From positions 17,308,607 to 17,372,606 of the forward strand of contig NC_026656.2 of the NCBI RefSeq assembly GCF_000004075.3: a stretch of DNA of 64,000 nt. Direction: 5' to 3'. Below are positions 11,764 to 24,148 of this stretch, one piece after another. A model generated the notes under the pieces. The model was not told the DNA's origin. It worked only from the letters and a program-made list of their open reading frames with translations, and did not search any database. Each line of letters begins with the position of its first letter. Positions within the stretch are counted from its first letter, which is position 1. Source of the DNA: Cucumis sativus. Lineage: Eukaryota; Streptophyta; Magnoliopsida; Cucurbitales; Cucurbitaceae. Position numbers and translations under genes: made by a program.

Positions 11764-13202
11764 TCAATGATAAACTGGAAGGGAAAAACGATGAAGCGTT
11801 CTTCTAAAATCTAAAGGTTGATGTCCAATCCTCCTCTGCCGCAGGTTAAAACTAGAACAGAATCAGTGAAGCAAAACCCAAGAGGAGAGCCGCAATGAAG
11901 CGGCGAGAAAATGTGTGGAAGCAAGAAAGAAAAGTTTGAGAGAAACTGATTGCCGGCACAACGTACAAGTACAAGCCACCCCTCGCATACGAAGCGCGAA
12001 AGTTGCTGCCTGCAGGAAGCAAACAGTTTTGGTACCAAACTTTTCCGACGGCCCAACTTGGCTTAGTAAGCTTTATATTTTATATGGGCCGAAACGAATT
12101 CAACCCAATTTGAATCTTGATAATGGGTAATTATTGCAAATTTAGATTAATCAAGCATATACCACAATTTTAAAAAAAAATTCAAATTTTATCGATGATG
12201 TAAGTCTATCACTGATAGACTATATTGTAAATATTGGTCATCACTCATATGACAAATCTATCAGTGATAGTTTTTCTATATTTGCAATTTTTTTAAGATG
12301 TTGCTATATCCTTAATTATTATTGCTAAAATAGTCATTTATTGCAATTTCCCTAATTATAACTGTACCATTACAAAAATAATAATTAAGAATATAACTAT
12401 TTAAATTTTTTTGTAAATATAGCAAAATTATAATTGATAGACCTATATATTTTGCAACATAATCAATTGATGATAAACTTCTATCATTAATAAAATTTGA
12501 CAAATTTGTATTTCTTTAAAATGTTGACAAATTTAACTATATTTGGAATTTTTTTAGAATGTTGTTGTATATTTAATTATTTTGCATCTAATGGTTAAAT
12601 TTCAAACTATTCCGTTTATAGAATTTTTGATTTACTTATTTATATTTCTTTTTCTTCTATTTTTTAAGCAAAGTTTTCAATGTTTATAGGATGTGAACTT
12701 TAATTTCACATCGGTAATTGTCACATATACTCAGAGAGAAGAAGAGTGCAACAAGTAAGAGTCTGGCTGGGGGAGTTGAAGTTCATTCATGGATTAGATT
12801 AACATACGAACTTTGGAGGCGTGCAAAAGACAATCCCCATAACTTGATTACGGGCTTCTCTGCCTTGAAATGAGCGACGGTCAAGAAGTTGGATGGAGTT
12901 CGATTTTCTTCTTCTCATGACCCAGTTGATTTTAGTCGTTTGAGACTACGTCTCAATTTAGCTGATCTAAAATGGAAAATTTGAGCACATAATTGCCCAG
13001 CATTCTTCCATTCTCAAGAGAAAATATGAAAAAAGGCTGATATAAAATGAAAAAAAATATATTGGAACGTCATCAAAGAACAATCAAACTGAAAACATAC
13101 AAATCTAGACGCTTGTGTTGTTCCAAATTTCAAAAAAGTAGCTGACACTAAGGAGAAATGTTATTCTTCTCTGCAAATTGGAACTACGTATCTTTAATTT
13201 TC
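11764..13202. other. Spacer with dispersed repeats and the 3' region of KCR1
   Basis: 11764-12060 should contain the promoter and 5' leader of the long minus-strand gene. 12150-12560 holds two copies of an A+T-rich dispersed repeat (annotated separately). 12720-13010 is more complex in base order, but stops break every frame; part of it should be the 3' untranslated region of KCR1. Confidence 0.5.
12150..12560. repeat. Two adjacent copies of an A+T-rich dispersed repeat with palindromes
   Basis: The copies lie at about 12150-12310 and 12405-12560. Each has the theme of a TTGTAAATAT-like or TATAGCAAAA-like string, then text related to the imperfect palindromes CTATCACTGATAG and CTATCAGTGATAG, then TATATTTG and a T-tract. 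Relatives occur at 37025-37205 and 43372-43552. The elements have no coding content and resemble short non-autonomous repeats; the class is not certain. Confidence 0.55.
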
Positions 13203-15583
13203 CTACTCTTTTTTCCTGGAGTCTTTCAGCTGTCCTCTCTTTCTGATGCCAAGACAAAAGTTCAGGCGCCAACCATCGACAACGGACTCCGGCAACAAGG
13301 ACACCAAACCCCATAAAAGTTGGTGGGGCCAATACGGTGTGCAGCGCGGTTCGTAACCGATCCAGCGTAGACCTGCTGCTGCATATCCATTGGTTGAGGG
13401 AACGAAGAAGGATGATCTTCGAATTGACGCCATTTTGGTAGCAACATATAGCGGAACCTGCGCAACCAAGTTCGTCAAATGAAGGGCTTGACAGATTTTT
13501 CATATTTTCCTTTTGTGGTTTAAAAGCCACTCTAATAATAAACAAAACTTGAGATAAGACAAATCTATCATCTGCAGAATAAAGCTACTAGGATTTCACG
13601 TATCATAAACTTGTGTGGACTGAATTAAGGTACGAATGACTTAGAAATCATCCTCTGTGAGAGGATAAACCTGTCTACTTTCATTGGGCTACAAATTGAC
13701 GAGCTAAATTGAATACTAAGCTTATATATTTATTGCTATGTTTACTGGTAAATTTACCCACTAATTCTAACAAAGAGTTAAATACAATCTCTTGAGACTT
13801 GCTATTTTCAACAAAAATCAAGTCTTGTAGAGCAATTGAATAAATCTTTCAAAACCCAAAATTTCAACAAAAAAAATCAGTTCGAGTGCTGTTTTTCTTC
13901 CAAGTTTCATAAAGACACTAGGATGTTTTGCATTCTTTAAATGCAAATGAGAATACTTTCATCGAATTGATACTTTGGGAAGTTTTTAATATGTTTCTGC
14001 AACTTTTATAACCATTTTAGAGCTTTGCAAAACTATAGAATATAGATAGAGACACAGAAGAAGTCATCCAACAACTACAAGATAGATGTTAAAAAACTGG
14101 CTTTCACCATTGATACGGAGTTACAGACTGATAAGCAAAAGAAAGACGGCCTTGTTTCACCATTGTTTTGAACCATCGACCAAGTGAGTTCGGATGATCA
14201 TTTAGAATAGTGTTTAGGACACTTTTTCAGTAAGCCCATTGGAAAAGAACCACACAATATGTGCTTCTTCTAATAGCAGGACAAAGTGTTTTTAAAATTT
14301 CAGAAGTATGTCTGGTATATCTTGTGAGAAAATTTTCTTAAAGTGAACTACTTTCCTAACTTAACACTATTAGCAACAACACTAATTAAGTGTTGTAAGC
14401 CAAGAATTCAAAACTAACAAAGTTAAAAGAATTTAATTTAAACATTTTTTTCTCTCTTTCTAATCTTCCAAACGTATTCTTAAATCTCAACCAAATAGGA
14501 TAACAAGTTAGAAAAGCAGTTTTAATAAGTTAGAGACCTTTTATAACATCAGGTCATGTCAAGCTCACACTAAAGGTTATTTGAACAAAACAACCTTTTC
14601 TTCCTTTCTTTTAGTTCAACAACTTTCGGGACATGTCAACGAGGTCGATTCGAACTTCAAATCACTTAGTCGAGGGGTTATATGTTTTAACCGGTTGAAC
14701 TTGCACTAGATTATTTTGACAACAGATCTGACCCAGAAACCAACAACAAGAGATATTACCTGACATTGCACATCAATTCCACTCTTCTTGTACTCCACAT
14801 ACAAGCATCTCGAGAATTGATCGATGTACCTGAAAATTATTGCAACGTTGATCATTCTTCCAGAAAGAGGAAATATACATGAGCTATAGTGAAACAAAGA
14901 TACAAAATATCAGTAAAACGAAGAAATGAATAAAAGGGGTCTTACGATTTGGTGGCAGCATAAACAGTATACAGGGGATCTGAAGGAATAACAATGGCAG
15001 CACCAGAACCAATATTAACAATGGCACCTCTCTTCCTCTTCAACATTCCAGGCAAAACAGCATGAGTCACCTTAGTGGTGCCTTCAACATTGACCTTAAT
15101 TAAGTTATTCAGAAGCTCCTCATCCACTTCATGAAAAAACCTTCCATACGGATACGAAACCCCAACGTTATTAATCAAAACCCCAACATCCAAACCTTCA
15201 ATCGCTTCAGTGATTCTCTTAATCCCCTCTGAAAGATCACCGGAGAAATCAACGACAACGCTCTTAATCTGGATACTACCGTACTTAGCAACAATAGAAT
15301 CAGAAACATCTTTGAGTTTCTCAGGGTTCCGACCCACCAAAACGAGATTTAGCCCTTTACGAGCCAATTGAAAAGCGAAACTCTTTCCGATACCATCAGT
15401 GGGTCCAGTGACGAGTGCCCATGAACCGTATTTCTTGAGATTCTTTGAGGGTCGGAGGAAATTGACATAGATCCAATTGAGAATGATTAGTATGAATTTG
15501 AGAGCTGAGAGAGAACCCAATGCTAAAAGAAAGAAAACCCAGATGGGCTGAGATTTAAGATGTTCAACACAACTGAGCTGCAT
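13203..15583 (-). CDS. KCR1: Very-long-chain 3-oxoacyl-CoA reductase (ketoacyl-CoA reductase 1)
   Basis: Second enzyme of the endoplasmic-reticulum fatty-acid elongase. It reduces 3-ketoacyl-CoA with NADPH on the route to waxes, sphingolipids and seed oil. Three exons join in frame: 15583-14946, 14829-14760 and 13457-13203, giving 320 residues, close to the plant family length of about 318. A membrane segment lies near residues 14-42. The dinucleotide motif TGPTDGIG is at 59-66, NNVG at 138-141, the catalytic Ser in NIGSGAA near 193, and YAATK (Tyr208, Lys212) is the short-chain dehydrogenase active site. The basic C-terminus ends in SRKKE. The open frame continues 59 codons upstream to 15760, but the ATG at 15583 matches known KCR1 starts as I recall them. 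Exon 2 is only 70 bp. Confidence 0.95.
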
Positions 15584-17468
15584 ATTTGGATTGGGGGAAA
15601 TTCGGGAGTAGAAATGTGAGATTAAAAGGAAGGTCTGTGAGGAAATGGAAAGGAAGATGAAGGAGAAGAAAATGGAGGTTGGGTTACATTTATGGAAAGG
15701 GATGATGGGTTGCTGAAGTAGATGAGCAAACCGGCCAATTAAAAATCTCACCACTTTCAATCGGGGGTTTTGCGTTTCCAGCTTTTAGTTGAGAACTGCA
15801 AACTTAAAATGAAAAAATGGAAAGTTTTACATTTTTATACATTAACCTATGCTATTCCAAAACTAAGAATTATTTTATTTTAAATTAAGAATTTTGGATT
15901 TTACAAAACTAATTATCTATCCAACCATATCACTCTTTATTATTCATACAATCAGAAATTTTTGTTATTTTATCAAATTTGTTACTTTTTACTGTTCCCT
16001 TTTTAAAACTTCATTCATTCTATTCAGAATTTGGTATTATAAAACAAACCACGCTTGAAAAAGAAAGCTACCAAGAAACCCTAAACCCATGCTTATTTAT
16101 TTCCCAAAAAGGTAGGTGAAAGTTAGGAAATTAATTTCTTAAAAAAAATTACAAATCAAATTTACCAAGAAAATCTGGATATGTAATTTTGTATTTTGTC
16201 GACGTTAACCAAGAACAACCCTCCAACTTTATTAACACTAATGAAGAAAGAAATAGAATGCTATCCAGTAAAACATATGTTTCTAAATCAAAGAAGTGTC
16301 AAAATAATTATGACATATGAACAAAATTATTCTTACTAAAGATGCTTACTTTATAAATTATTATTATTTAGCAATAGGATTAGGATCATCTCATTTCAAG
16401 TTTGTTAGCATCGACTTTCATTTTAAATATTTGTAGAACACTATGATATTTTATCAAAGAAGATTAGGAACTAAAAAAGGAAAATTGCTTGAAAATAAAA
16501 TAAATAAATAAGTTAAGAGATGTGGGAATATTTAATAACTTCCATATCTCATAATTTTGGGCAGAATCAATAGCCATCACTTGGGTAGGTGAGGCACTGG
16601 CCAACTAATTACCAAAATGAATGTGTATAACAATAAATTAGCTAACCAAGTGAAAATCAACGTCCTTATTCCTTGACCTTCAGCTGTCACTTGTGCTGCT
16701 CCTCTCAAATTACAAGCAACCAACTGCCCCCCCACATTTTTACCAAACTAAAGACTGAAACATATACTTCATTACATACCTCAAACCATTTTGATTTAAT
16801 AAATTGGCATTATCAGAATAAATGTTCCGCTACCCTACAAATAGGGATATGTTATGTGAACTATTGTATAGATTTCATAAATATGGTTTAAGCATCTGTT
16901 ACTTCAGTTTTTCTGTACATTATCAAATTTTAAAACTAAAAAAAAAAAAAAGTTATTTAGATGCAGGTTACTAAAGTTTAAGTTGGAAACCCTCTAGGTA
17001 GAGATACCACATGCTAGTAGTAACCATGAAGTTTTAGGTTAAATTAAAATTATGAGTTTTGTTTCATGAAGGGCGTTTCTAAAGTATTTTCTAAATGAAA
17101 TCCATAAAGCGCGTGTAATTCTTTTATTAGTCTTTTGAGAATCCACTGTTTAAAGATTCAAACGAATAATACTTACCAACTAATTGAAAAGCTAGATAGT
17201 AATGACATAGGTACCTCTCATTCCAAAGAATAGAATTGTAAACCTTTTTTTCGACGACAGAGATAAAAAGTTTAGAAATAAAATATCTGTTATTGATGAA
17301 TAGTTATTATATACACAATGTATTTACTCACTTAAATTTGAATCGCACATCTCGGGACTGCTAATACATGTATATGTTTTAGTTAAACTATGTTTATTTT
17401 AGATCCTATGAGTGCGTACACACATTCGAGGAGACCAATCAGCAGCTTTCAGTTCGTTTACATCGTTT
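15584..17468. other. A+T-rich spacer
   Basis: Contains the KCR1 promoter and leader near 15584-15850, then about 1.6 kb of A+T-rich sequence. Short open stretches, for example near 16673-16891 on the plus strand, have no domain and no coding-like composition. I see no gene. Confidence 0.5.
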
Positions 17469-20001
17469 TCAATCCTCAAGATTCTCTAAAGACCTTGATT
17501 CGTAGGTCCACAGAATTCCTCCAACCAGATTATTCAATGCATGAGAAGCCATCGGCACAACGATACTGGAGGACTCTATGGTCGCATAGCCATATGCAAG
17601 CCCAACAAAAGTTGCCCTGCTCAACAAAAATGGATGGAACTTTCAGAGTAGGATTAATCATAATTTTGTTTTGAACAATCCAAAATAGTTTTTTCTACAG
17701 CATTTACAGACACACTGATTTTTCACAGGTAGTTTCTATAATTTTACCCATCAGCATATTGTAAGAGCGAAGGCATATGAACTGTGCAGTTAAGTGGATC
17801 TGATAAATGATCTATTGCTGAGGATAGAGTTTCTACATCGGGCATATCATAAGAAATTCACATAAGAGATATGGAATACCATATAGCAAACGAATACTTC
17901 CGGCCACCACCCAAGTGTAGAATGCCAAAAATGGCAGCTGTCACGACGACACTTGCCCAGTTGAATCCCAAGAGCGGTATCAATGCACCACGGAAAAGCA
18001 ATTCCTTACACCCAGAGACATACATGTTACTCGGAATGATAAAGGATAAATGGATGACAAAACAAATAAATGGAGAAGCGAGGATTTGTTCTGGATTTTA
18101 TTGATTTATTTACATATTTTGAGTGAGAACAACAATAGATAGATGAAGTATGTGAGATAAGAGTTGATGTACTTTGCTCACCTCGCTAATCCCAGGCAAA
18201 AAGGCAACTACCGCATAATCTAAAGGTTGAAGAGAAGTGAGCACCTGCACTAGGAGTTATGGAGTACTTTCAAATGATTGAAATCATCAATAATATGTCG
18301 GTGGCCAATAAAATTTTGAGCTCTCGCTGCCTCTAGATTTACAGATAAAAACTAACTAGCCAGGTACCTGCCGATTAGCTGCTTCACTGGATTCAGCAAA
18401 GTCTGGCCACGTTTTCAACAGGAAAAAGCGGGATGAAGATATTAGAACAACCAGTCCTATGATCAACTGAAGTTGCCACACCTCAAAACTAACTGCCAGA
18501 GTGCAAACGTTAAATATTACAGCATCTAGCCCATAACTACAAAGTTTTAAAAAAATTAAAGAAAAAGGACACAGTGGTCACACATTCACAGCCATGCTTC
18601 CAAAGCGCACAAAATGGTCTGTGTTCAATAGAAACGAAACCTAGTATCTTTTCACATAGTAACACTTCTTAGCAATCAACTAGATGATAAAAATAAACTT
18701 GTGCATGGTACAGCTCTTAATATCAGAACCAACCATGATTTATAGTTATACAGAGATGAGAAGTACAAACTTGATTGCCATGATGATTAAAGAGCATCAA
18801 AAGTGTAGTGTGAACAATAAGTTAGCTCATGAATTTTTTTATAACTAACCTACAATCAATATCAGCTAGAAGTTGTTTTGCTTCAGCAGTCTTGTGAGAT
18901 AACACTCTCTCTTCAAGAAGAATAGTAAATTAGCAAGAAGGGAGAAATGAACTTGGAAGTCCTACATGATACTTCCGAAGTGCAGTCAATCACTGGCAAT
19001 CCCTCTATCGATGCAACATGAGATACCTACAACAAATGCCATTGAAACATATTTTAAAAAGTCATTGATAGTCTTTCCAATACGTTAAGAAACTAATTAT
19101 CTTCATAAAGGCCAGTGATCAGTCACAGAAGAATCTAAACCTAAAGCATAAGGGATAGGTCTTAACTCTTCATTTTCTTTTCCTCCAAATTAGTGGGTAA
19201 CAACATATCATTCACAAATGGATTTCGGATGGGCAAATCTTTCATGCCACGATGAAACTAAAGAACAAAACTGATGACCCTGAGTTTACTTTCACTTTGC
19301 AAGTGTAAGTGCTGTCCATGAACTTATGTTCCACTTTCCCTACGTGATTAGAACGACCGTCCCAAATCAAGTAATGAACAACAATGAAGGAACATGCGAT
19401 CGAAAAAATAGAAGTTCCAGTTTGCCTTAAAATGCATCACCTGTCGAATTATTACACCCAAAGCAGCAATCAAACCAGAAGTAATAATGCAAGCCTGAAG
19501 CACAGAACTTCTTGAGGAGATATTAATTAAGTAGTTCTTTGGTGAACTATCAGAAGAGTTCATCTTCACTTCTTGAGCATTGTCATCAGCAGAAGAGGAC
19601 GTTATAGAAACTTCCTCACGATTTCTTTCCAATCTCCTCGCGGATTTCCGCTTTGCACAAACTTTTGTCTTTACATTTGATCTCTACACCCAAAAGAAAT
19701 GGCTACAAACATAAAGGGCGAAAGACAATATAATGAGCTAAAACGAACACTGTAAACCAAAAGTGCAAGTCTTACACAAGATAATCCAGCTGGGAGAACC
19801 CTTCGTAAATTGCAGAGGCCAATACCCTTCCTACCTAACGGACACAGCCATTAACGGTTTAAAAGAAGTATATAATCTTTACAAGAACAAACAAGGGAAA
19901 AGAGGCTTACCCATGAAAATAGAATTCCGCCATGTGAATAGATTGAAGGTGGAACCGGCGTCCGTTGATGTGCATCGATAGTTTATAGCGAGCAAATTCA
20001 T
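17469..20001 (-). CDS. CPBP-family (CAAX/Abi) intramembrane metalloprotease, probably plastid
   Basis: Nine exons join in frame: 20001-19911, 19834-19776, 19683-19441, 19026-18973, 18908-18850, 18488-18368, 18244-18182, 18004-17880 and 17616-17469, giving 320 residues. The N-terminus is rich in Arg, Ser and Asn with few acids, like a transit peptide (inference). The family motifs are present in order: EELLFRG (Glu230, Glu231, Arg235), FGILH (Phe256, His260) and SHALNN (His297, Asn300), embedded in hydrophobic helices. These are the metal-binding and catalytic residues of the CPBP family, related to Rce1. The substrate cannot be told from sequence. The catalytic Glu pair is split by an intron: Glu230 ends one exon and Glu231 starts the next. 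The acceptors for exons 5 and 6 were chosen by frame and have less support than the others. Confidence 0.88.
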
Positions 20002-21936
20002 AACGGATTTACGGTTGTCCCAATTCCGGTTGAGCTTCAACTGGACTCGGTTTAGGATAAAATGATCCCAAAGAGGAAAGGGAAGGATTACGAAAATTTA
20101 CAAAAATATACCACTTCTCTTCATATTTGAAAATTGACCCATCTTTTAAAAAATCGTTTTTGGGGTCCATAACGACATCACTAAATTATACAAATAACTC
20201 ACATCATCCAAAATTGTATAAATCTTTGTAAAACTCACAAATTCCCACAAAAACAATCTTAGTATAAGATGATTTTGTTTAGATATTAGTCCTTAGTTTG
20301 TACAATCGTTAAATTGTTTCATACTAATGATGTTATAATACAATATTTAATAATTAAACTACAATAATATTATAAGTATAATACAAAAAAAAAAGTTATC
20401 TATTGACCAAGTATGATAAGTTAGGTGATATTTATAAATTTATACATCAAATAATTTTATTTAATAAACCAAAGGAAAGAATGAAACCAAGTAGGTTATG
20501 GAAATTAGAGGTTATAAAATTAGAATTAAACTACAAATTAGGTGGGAAGGGGATGGGCAAATGCTTGACTTTTCTTCTCTCTATTTGTGGTCATTTTCAA
20601 CTTTTTGTTGGGGTGCCCCTCCATGGCTCCATGGAAGGATAATAATTATCATATACAATTCTAAAGTAAAAGCAATAACAATACCAAAATAAACCAAACA
20701 AAACAACATTAATTGCTTAGCACAATGGAGCCAACAACCCCATTTGGTTTTAGCTTTAATTATCTATGATAGATTTTAAGCCACCTTTCATTCTTAGCTT
20801 TAGTTTTTGAAAATTAAGTAATTTTTTTTTTCTACCCATAATTTAGATAACAATAGTTAAATTAACTCAGGGAAAAACAATTTTTTTTAAAGATTATTAG
20901 TTTTCAAATTTTAAAATACGGCACATAAAACAAAATAATATTGAGCTATAAAGAACGTTTATATGATTAAGTTTTATAAAAATGATTATCAAGCATAACC
21001 AAACAAAGGTGTGTTTAGTTTTCAAATATTGAGTAATTAGTTTTAAATATTCTAAAAATGGAAATTGTAAGGTAAAATTCAAACATTAAATGATTAAATT
21101 ACAAACGTAGTCCCTAACTACTTGGCCTATGGATTGTTTATTTAGATGTGTTTTAAAATTTAAAATTTTGTAATATTTGAAAGTTTTAAAAACAAGAACA
21201 GTTTTAAAAAATGTTTGTTTTATTACAAAAAGAAAATTATCTCAATCGTGAATTTATGGCATCCACATTATATTAATTATTTCAAAACACTTCTAAAAGA
21301 ATTGTATCAAAACTGTATATCGAAGATAAAAACAGATTTCTGTCCCAATGGCTACAGTTTGATTCACAATTTCACATTGTTTAATTTAAGAAGAAAACAT
21401 AAATACAGACAATGATGGCTTTTCATTATCTTTTGAAGAAGAAAAAAAAAAACCAACTGCTGTAGTTGAAGTAGTGGAAGGATTAAGCAACTGAAAATTT
21501 TCACATAAATTAGGAAAAGAAGAAGAAGAAGAATAAGAAATCATCTTCCCACTCTCAGACGGCGTTGCCCCCTTTCTTATAGGTTATCGCCGGAAGCATA
21601 AAACGCCCTTTCTTTATACTTCTACAATGTCTTTTCCCCATTCGCAAAAGTCGCTACCAAAAGCGCTTTTGATTAAAGGAAACCCCAAAAGAGCTTCTTC
21701 CTCTTCCTCTAACTCTTCTTCTTCTAATGAAAGCTGAAGAATCCATTCTTTGTAGTTTTCTTTCTGTATAGTTCTTTTGTTGAAAACAACTTCGTGGGGG
21801 ATTCGAAGAAACCCCAACAACCAAATTTCTCTTCTGGGTTTTCTTTTGTAAGCACCTTCTAGAAGAAAAGAATTTTGTGGGTATTGTTATTTTTGGGATT
21901 TCTGATTGAAGAAGGAGAGAACCAATTTGCTGGATT
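20002..21936. other. A+T-rich spacer
   Basis: No gene seen. 20730-20830 and nearby contain low-complexity runs of TTTAGTTTTTGAAAATTAAG type, similar to text near 11040-11110, which suggests a dispersed repeat. A GAA-rich run sits at about 21518-21538, in the likely promoter and 5' leader of the RING gene that starts at 21937. Confidence 0.45.
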
Positions 21937-23415
21937 ATGTATTATCGGCTAGCGATGTCTTCTTGTTCGGATTCTCTGAAGGTCCTGGAAGAAGATGTAC
22001 GGCGCGCCAATACTTTGTAAGTATTCACTATTTATCTTATAAAATTCGATGGGTTTGCTGGTTTTTGTGATGCATTTAGGTTTATGGATATGGTTGATTT
22101 TGATCACCTGTGCGTTGGGTTGTTTGTGTGATGTCTGATTTTCCCAATTTTGGTTTTTGGGTTTTGCAGGGCGGCTGCAATTCCAAGAGCCAAACATGGT
22201 TCCTATCTTCAAATGAAGTTGGTTTACAATCAATTGGCACCCTTCTTTCTGTTTTTGATGCAATGGCTGGATTGCTCATGCACTTGTATACTTCCCAGAT
22301 ACCTAAATTTCTTCCACATACTTGTTTACAAGGCTGGTGTCTCTGTTCTTGACTTGTGTAATATTGGGAAATTTCTTGGATACGTGGCTTTGTTCTGCTG
22401 TTTATATGTCTGAGTTTTTGCTCTTTCATGCTTTGTCTAGGTTTACACTGATGGAAGACCTAACATATCAGCACATGGAAGAAAGGCAACTGTCAAGGAT
22501 TTTTATGGTACTTTTTTGTCTACCAAGAGCCTGTTTTGTATTCTGGTTTATCAAATTAGTTCTCTGGTGCCATATGGAAAAACTGTCAAGGTTTTAGTGC
22601 AGTTAAAAAACTTTACACATATCCCATGATTGTAGGAAGAAGAACATGAGTTGTGCTATAAACAGGGAGTTAAGTAATTGTATGGTTATTTGAAGAGTTC
22701 TTTGCTGAATCTTTGTTCTGAAAATAAATGAGCCTTTTTTGAAATTCCAACCCATCCCTATGCCTCTTGTATGAAATCATTACCTTTGGTTTGTCGTGGT
22801 ATTTGTTAAAGTCTAGATGTAATTTTACAGTACTAATATTATGATTTGAGTTGTGATGTTGTTTGCTACAAATTTCCTACTTCAGCTGTCATATTGCCAT
22901 CCCTTCAACGGCTCCAAGCAGACATCGAGGAGTTCGACAGTGCTAAAAAGAAGCATGCCAAGTCCGATAATTCTAGCGAGAGAAGAATCCAAGGAGATGG
23001 AAAACTCTCCAACGGTGATTTAGAAAGAGAAGATGAGTGTGGGATTTGCTTAGAACCTTCAACAAAAATGGTGTTGCCAAACTGCTGCCATTCAATGTGC
23101 ATCAAATGTTACCACAATTGGTAACTAGCAAACCTTCTTAGATGATCTCTTTCCCCTCTACGAATCCAATTGCTTCAATGTCTTTACTTGTGAATGATTT
23201 GTAGGAACATGAGATCAGAATCGTGCCCATTTTGCCGGGGAAGCTTGAAAAGGATCAAATCAGAGGACTTGTGGGTGCTAACTTGCAATGAAGATGTGGT
23301 TGATGCTGAAAAGGTTTCGAAGGAAGATCTCTCACGGTTCTATCTATATATAAGCAGTCTACCAAAGGAATATCCTGATGCCCTTTTCTTAGTTTATTAT
23401 GAATACTTGATCTGA
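21937..23415 (+). CDS. RING-type E3 ubiquitin ligase, AIRP2-like
   Basis: Predicted cytosolic E3 ligase related to AIRP2, which in Arabidopsis acts in abscisic-acid responses. Five exons (21937-22016, 22170-22332, 22441-22507, 22886-23120, 23205-23415) give 251 residues. The N-terminal half matches the family pattern: SLKVLEEDVRRANTLAAA, LQMKLVY, FFLFLMQWLDC, VYTDGRPNISAHGRKATVKD and FYAVILPSLQRLQ. The C-terminal half has a C3HC4 RING: CGICLE, then NCCHSMCIKC and CPFC, followed by a conserved-looking tail with LWVLTCNEDVVD. Exon 2 most likely ends in a GC donor (AAG, then GC at 22333-22334) with a normal AG at 22439-22440. A weak GT donor nine bases earlier would delete three residues (Val-Tyr-Lys) that relatives keep. 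The start could also be the second in-frame ATG at 21955. Confidence 0.9.
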
Positions 23416-24148
23416 ATAAAAAATAAGCCAATTTCTGTACAGATACATGAAAGCCGACCGTTAAATGTAAACAGAGTTCGGTAAGAAAAATTATCTGGTT
23501 TTATGAAAATGAAATGGTTCATCCTCTTTACATCAAATTCACAATCTTGTAAGACTAAAATTATGGTGGAGGGACTACGGTGGTTTTTCTTCTCCATAAT
23601 TTTACTCATTTTTTCCCCTGAATAAAGTATGATTTCCATGTATCAATTACGCAATTCAAATTGTTTTAGTATGAACTCATTTTTTGACGCATTTTTCTTG
23701 GAACTTAACAATGTGATCTAGTATTATTTATATTGTTTCTTCTTCATTTGTATTCTCAACCATTTAACCACATTTTAATTTTGTAAAAGTAATTAATATT
23801 TTGAGATAAAAGCAAATTGTGAACTTGCTTTTGTATGCCAAAACCAACCCGTGAATCGTACAAACAAAGACGTGGCATGTATTCCCAACAAATCTCCTAT
23901 TGCAATTCATAGCTCACCACGTCATCTCCAAATTCGAACCTCTACTGACGTGGCATCTTCCTCCTCGTTGTCACTGAGGCCACGTGTGGAAAAGTTTCAT
24001 TAGATATTTCTGTTTTGTTTTACAGTTAATGGTAGGGGTTGCAGCAGATTATTTTCGGTTATCTATATAAACAATATTCCATTTTCTTTTGAGGTACATT
24101 GTTTGTTCATGAAATTAGGAATGATTTTGAAGAAACCCTAAATCGAGA
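23416..24148. other. Spacer holding the VQ-gene promoter
   Basis: 23416-23700 should be the 3' untranslated region of the RING gene. From about 23860 the sequence becomes rich in ACGT elements and leads to a TATA box at 24065-24071 and the VQ start codon at 24149. Confidence 0.6.
23869..24071 (+). promoter_or_regulatory. ACGT-element cluster and TATA box upstream of the VQ gene
   Basis: Four ACGT cores lie within about 120 bp: GACGTGGC at 23869-23876, CCACGTCA at 23917-23924, TGACGTGGC at 23946-23954, and a perfect G-box inside CCACGTGTGG at 23980-23989. TATATAA at 24065-24071 is a likely TATA box 78 bp before the start codon. Such cores are bound by plant bZIP and, for the G-box, bHLH factors. 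Clusters often give abscisic-acid, light or salicylate response; which one applies here is inference. Confidence 0.65.

Noticed and set aside
12700-13010. A snRNA-like gene: CACATCGG at 12708-12715 followed by a TATA-like string
   Set aside because: The spacing between the two elements is about 12 bp, not the 23-34 bp of plant snRNA promoters, and the downstream text matches no snRNA I know.
13105-13545. Overlapping open frames on the minus strand as separate small genes
   Set aside because: The frame at 13203-13457 is the last exon of KCR1, ending in [12 protein letters not shown]; the other two are shadows in other frames.
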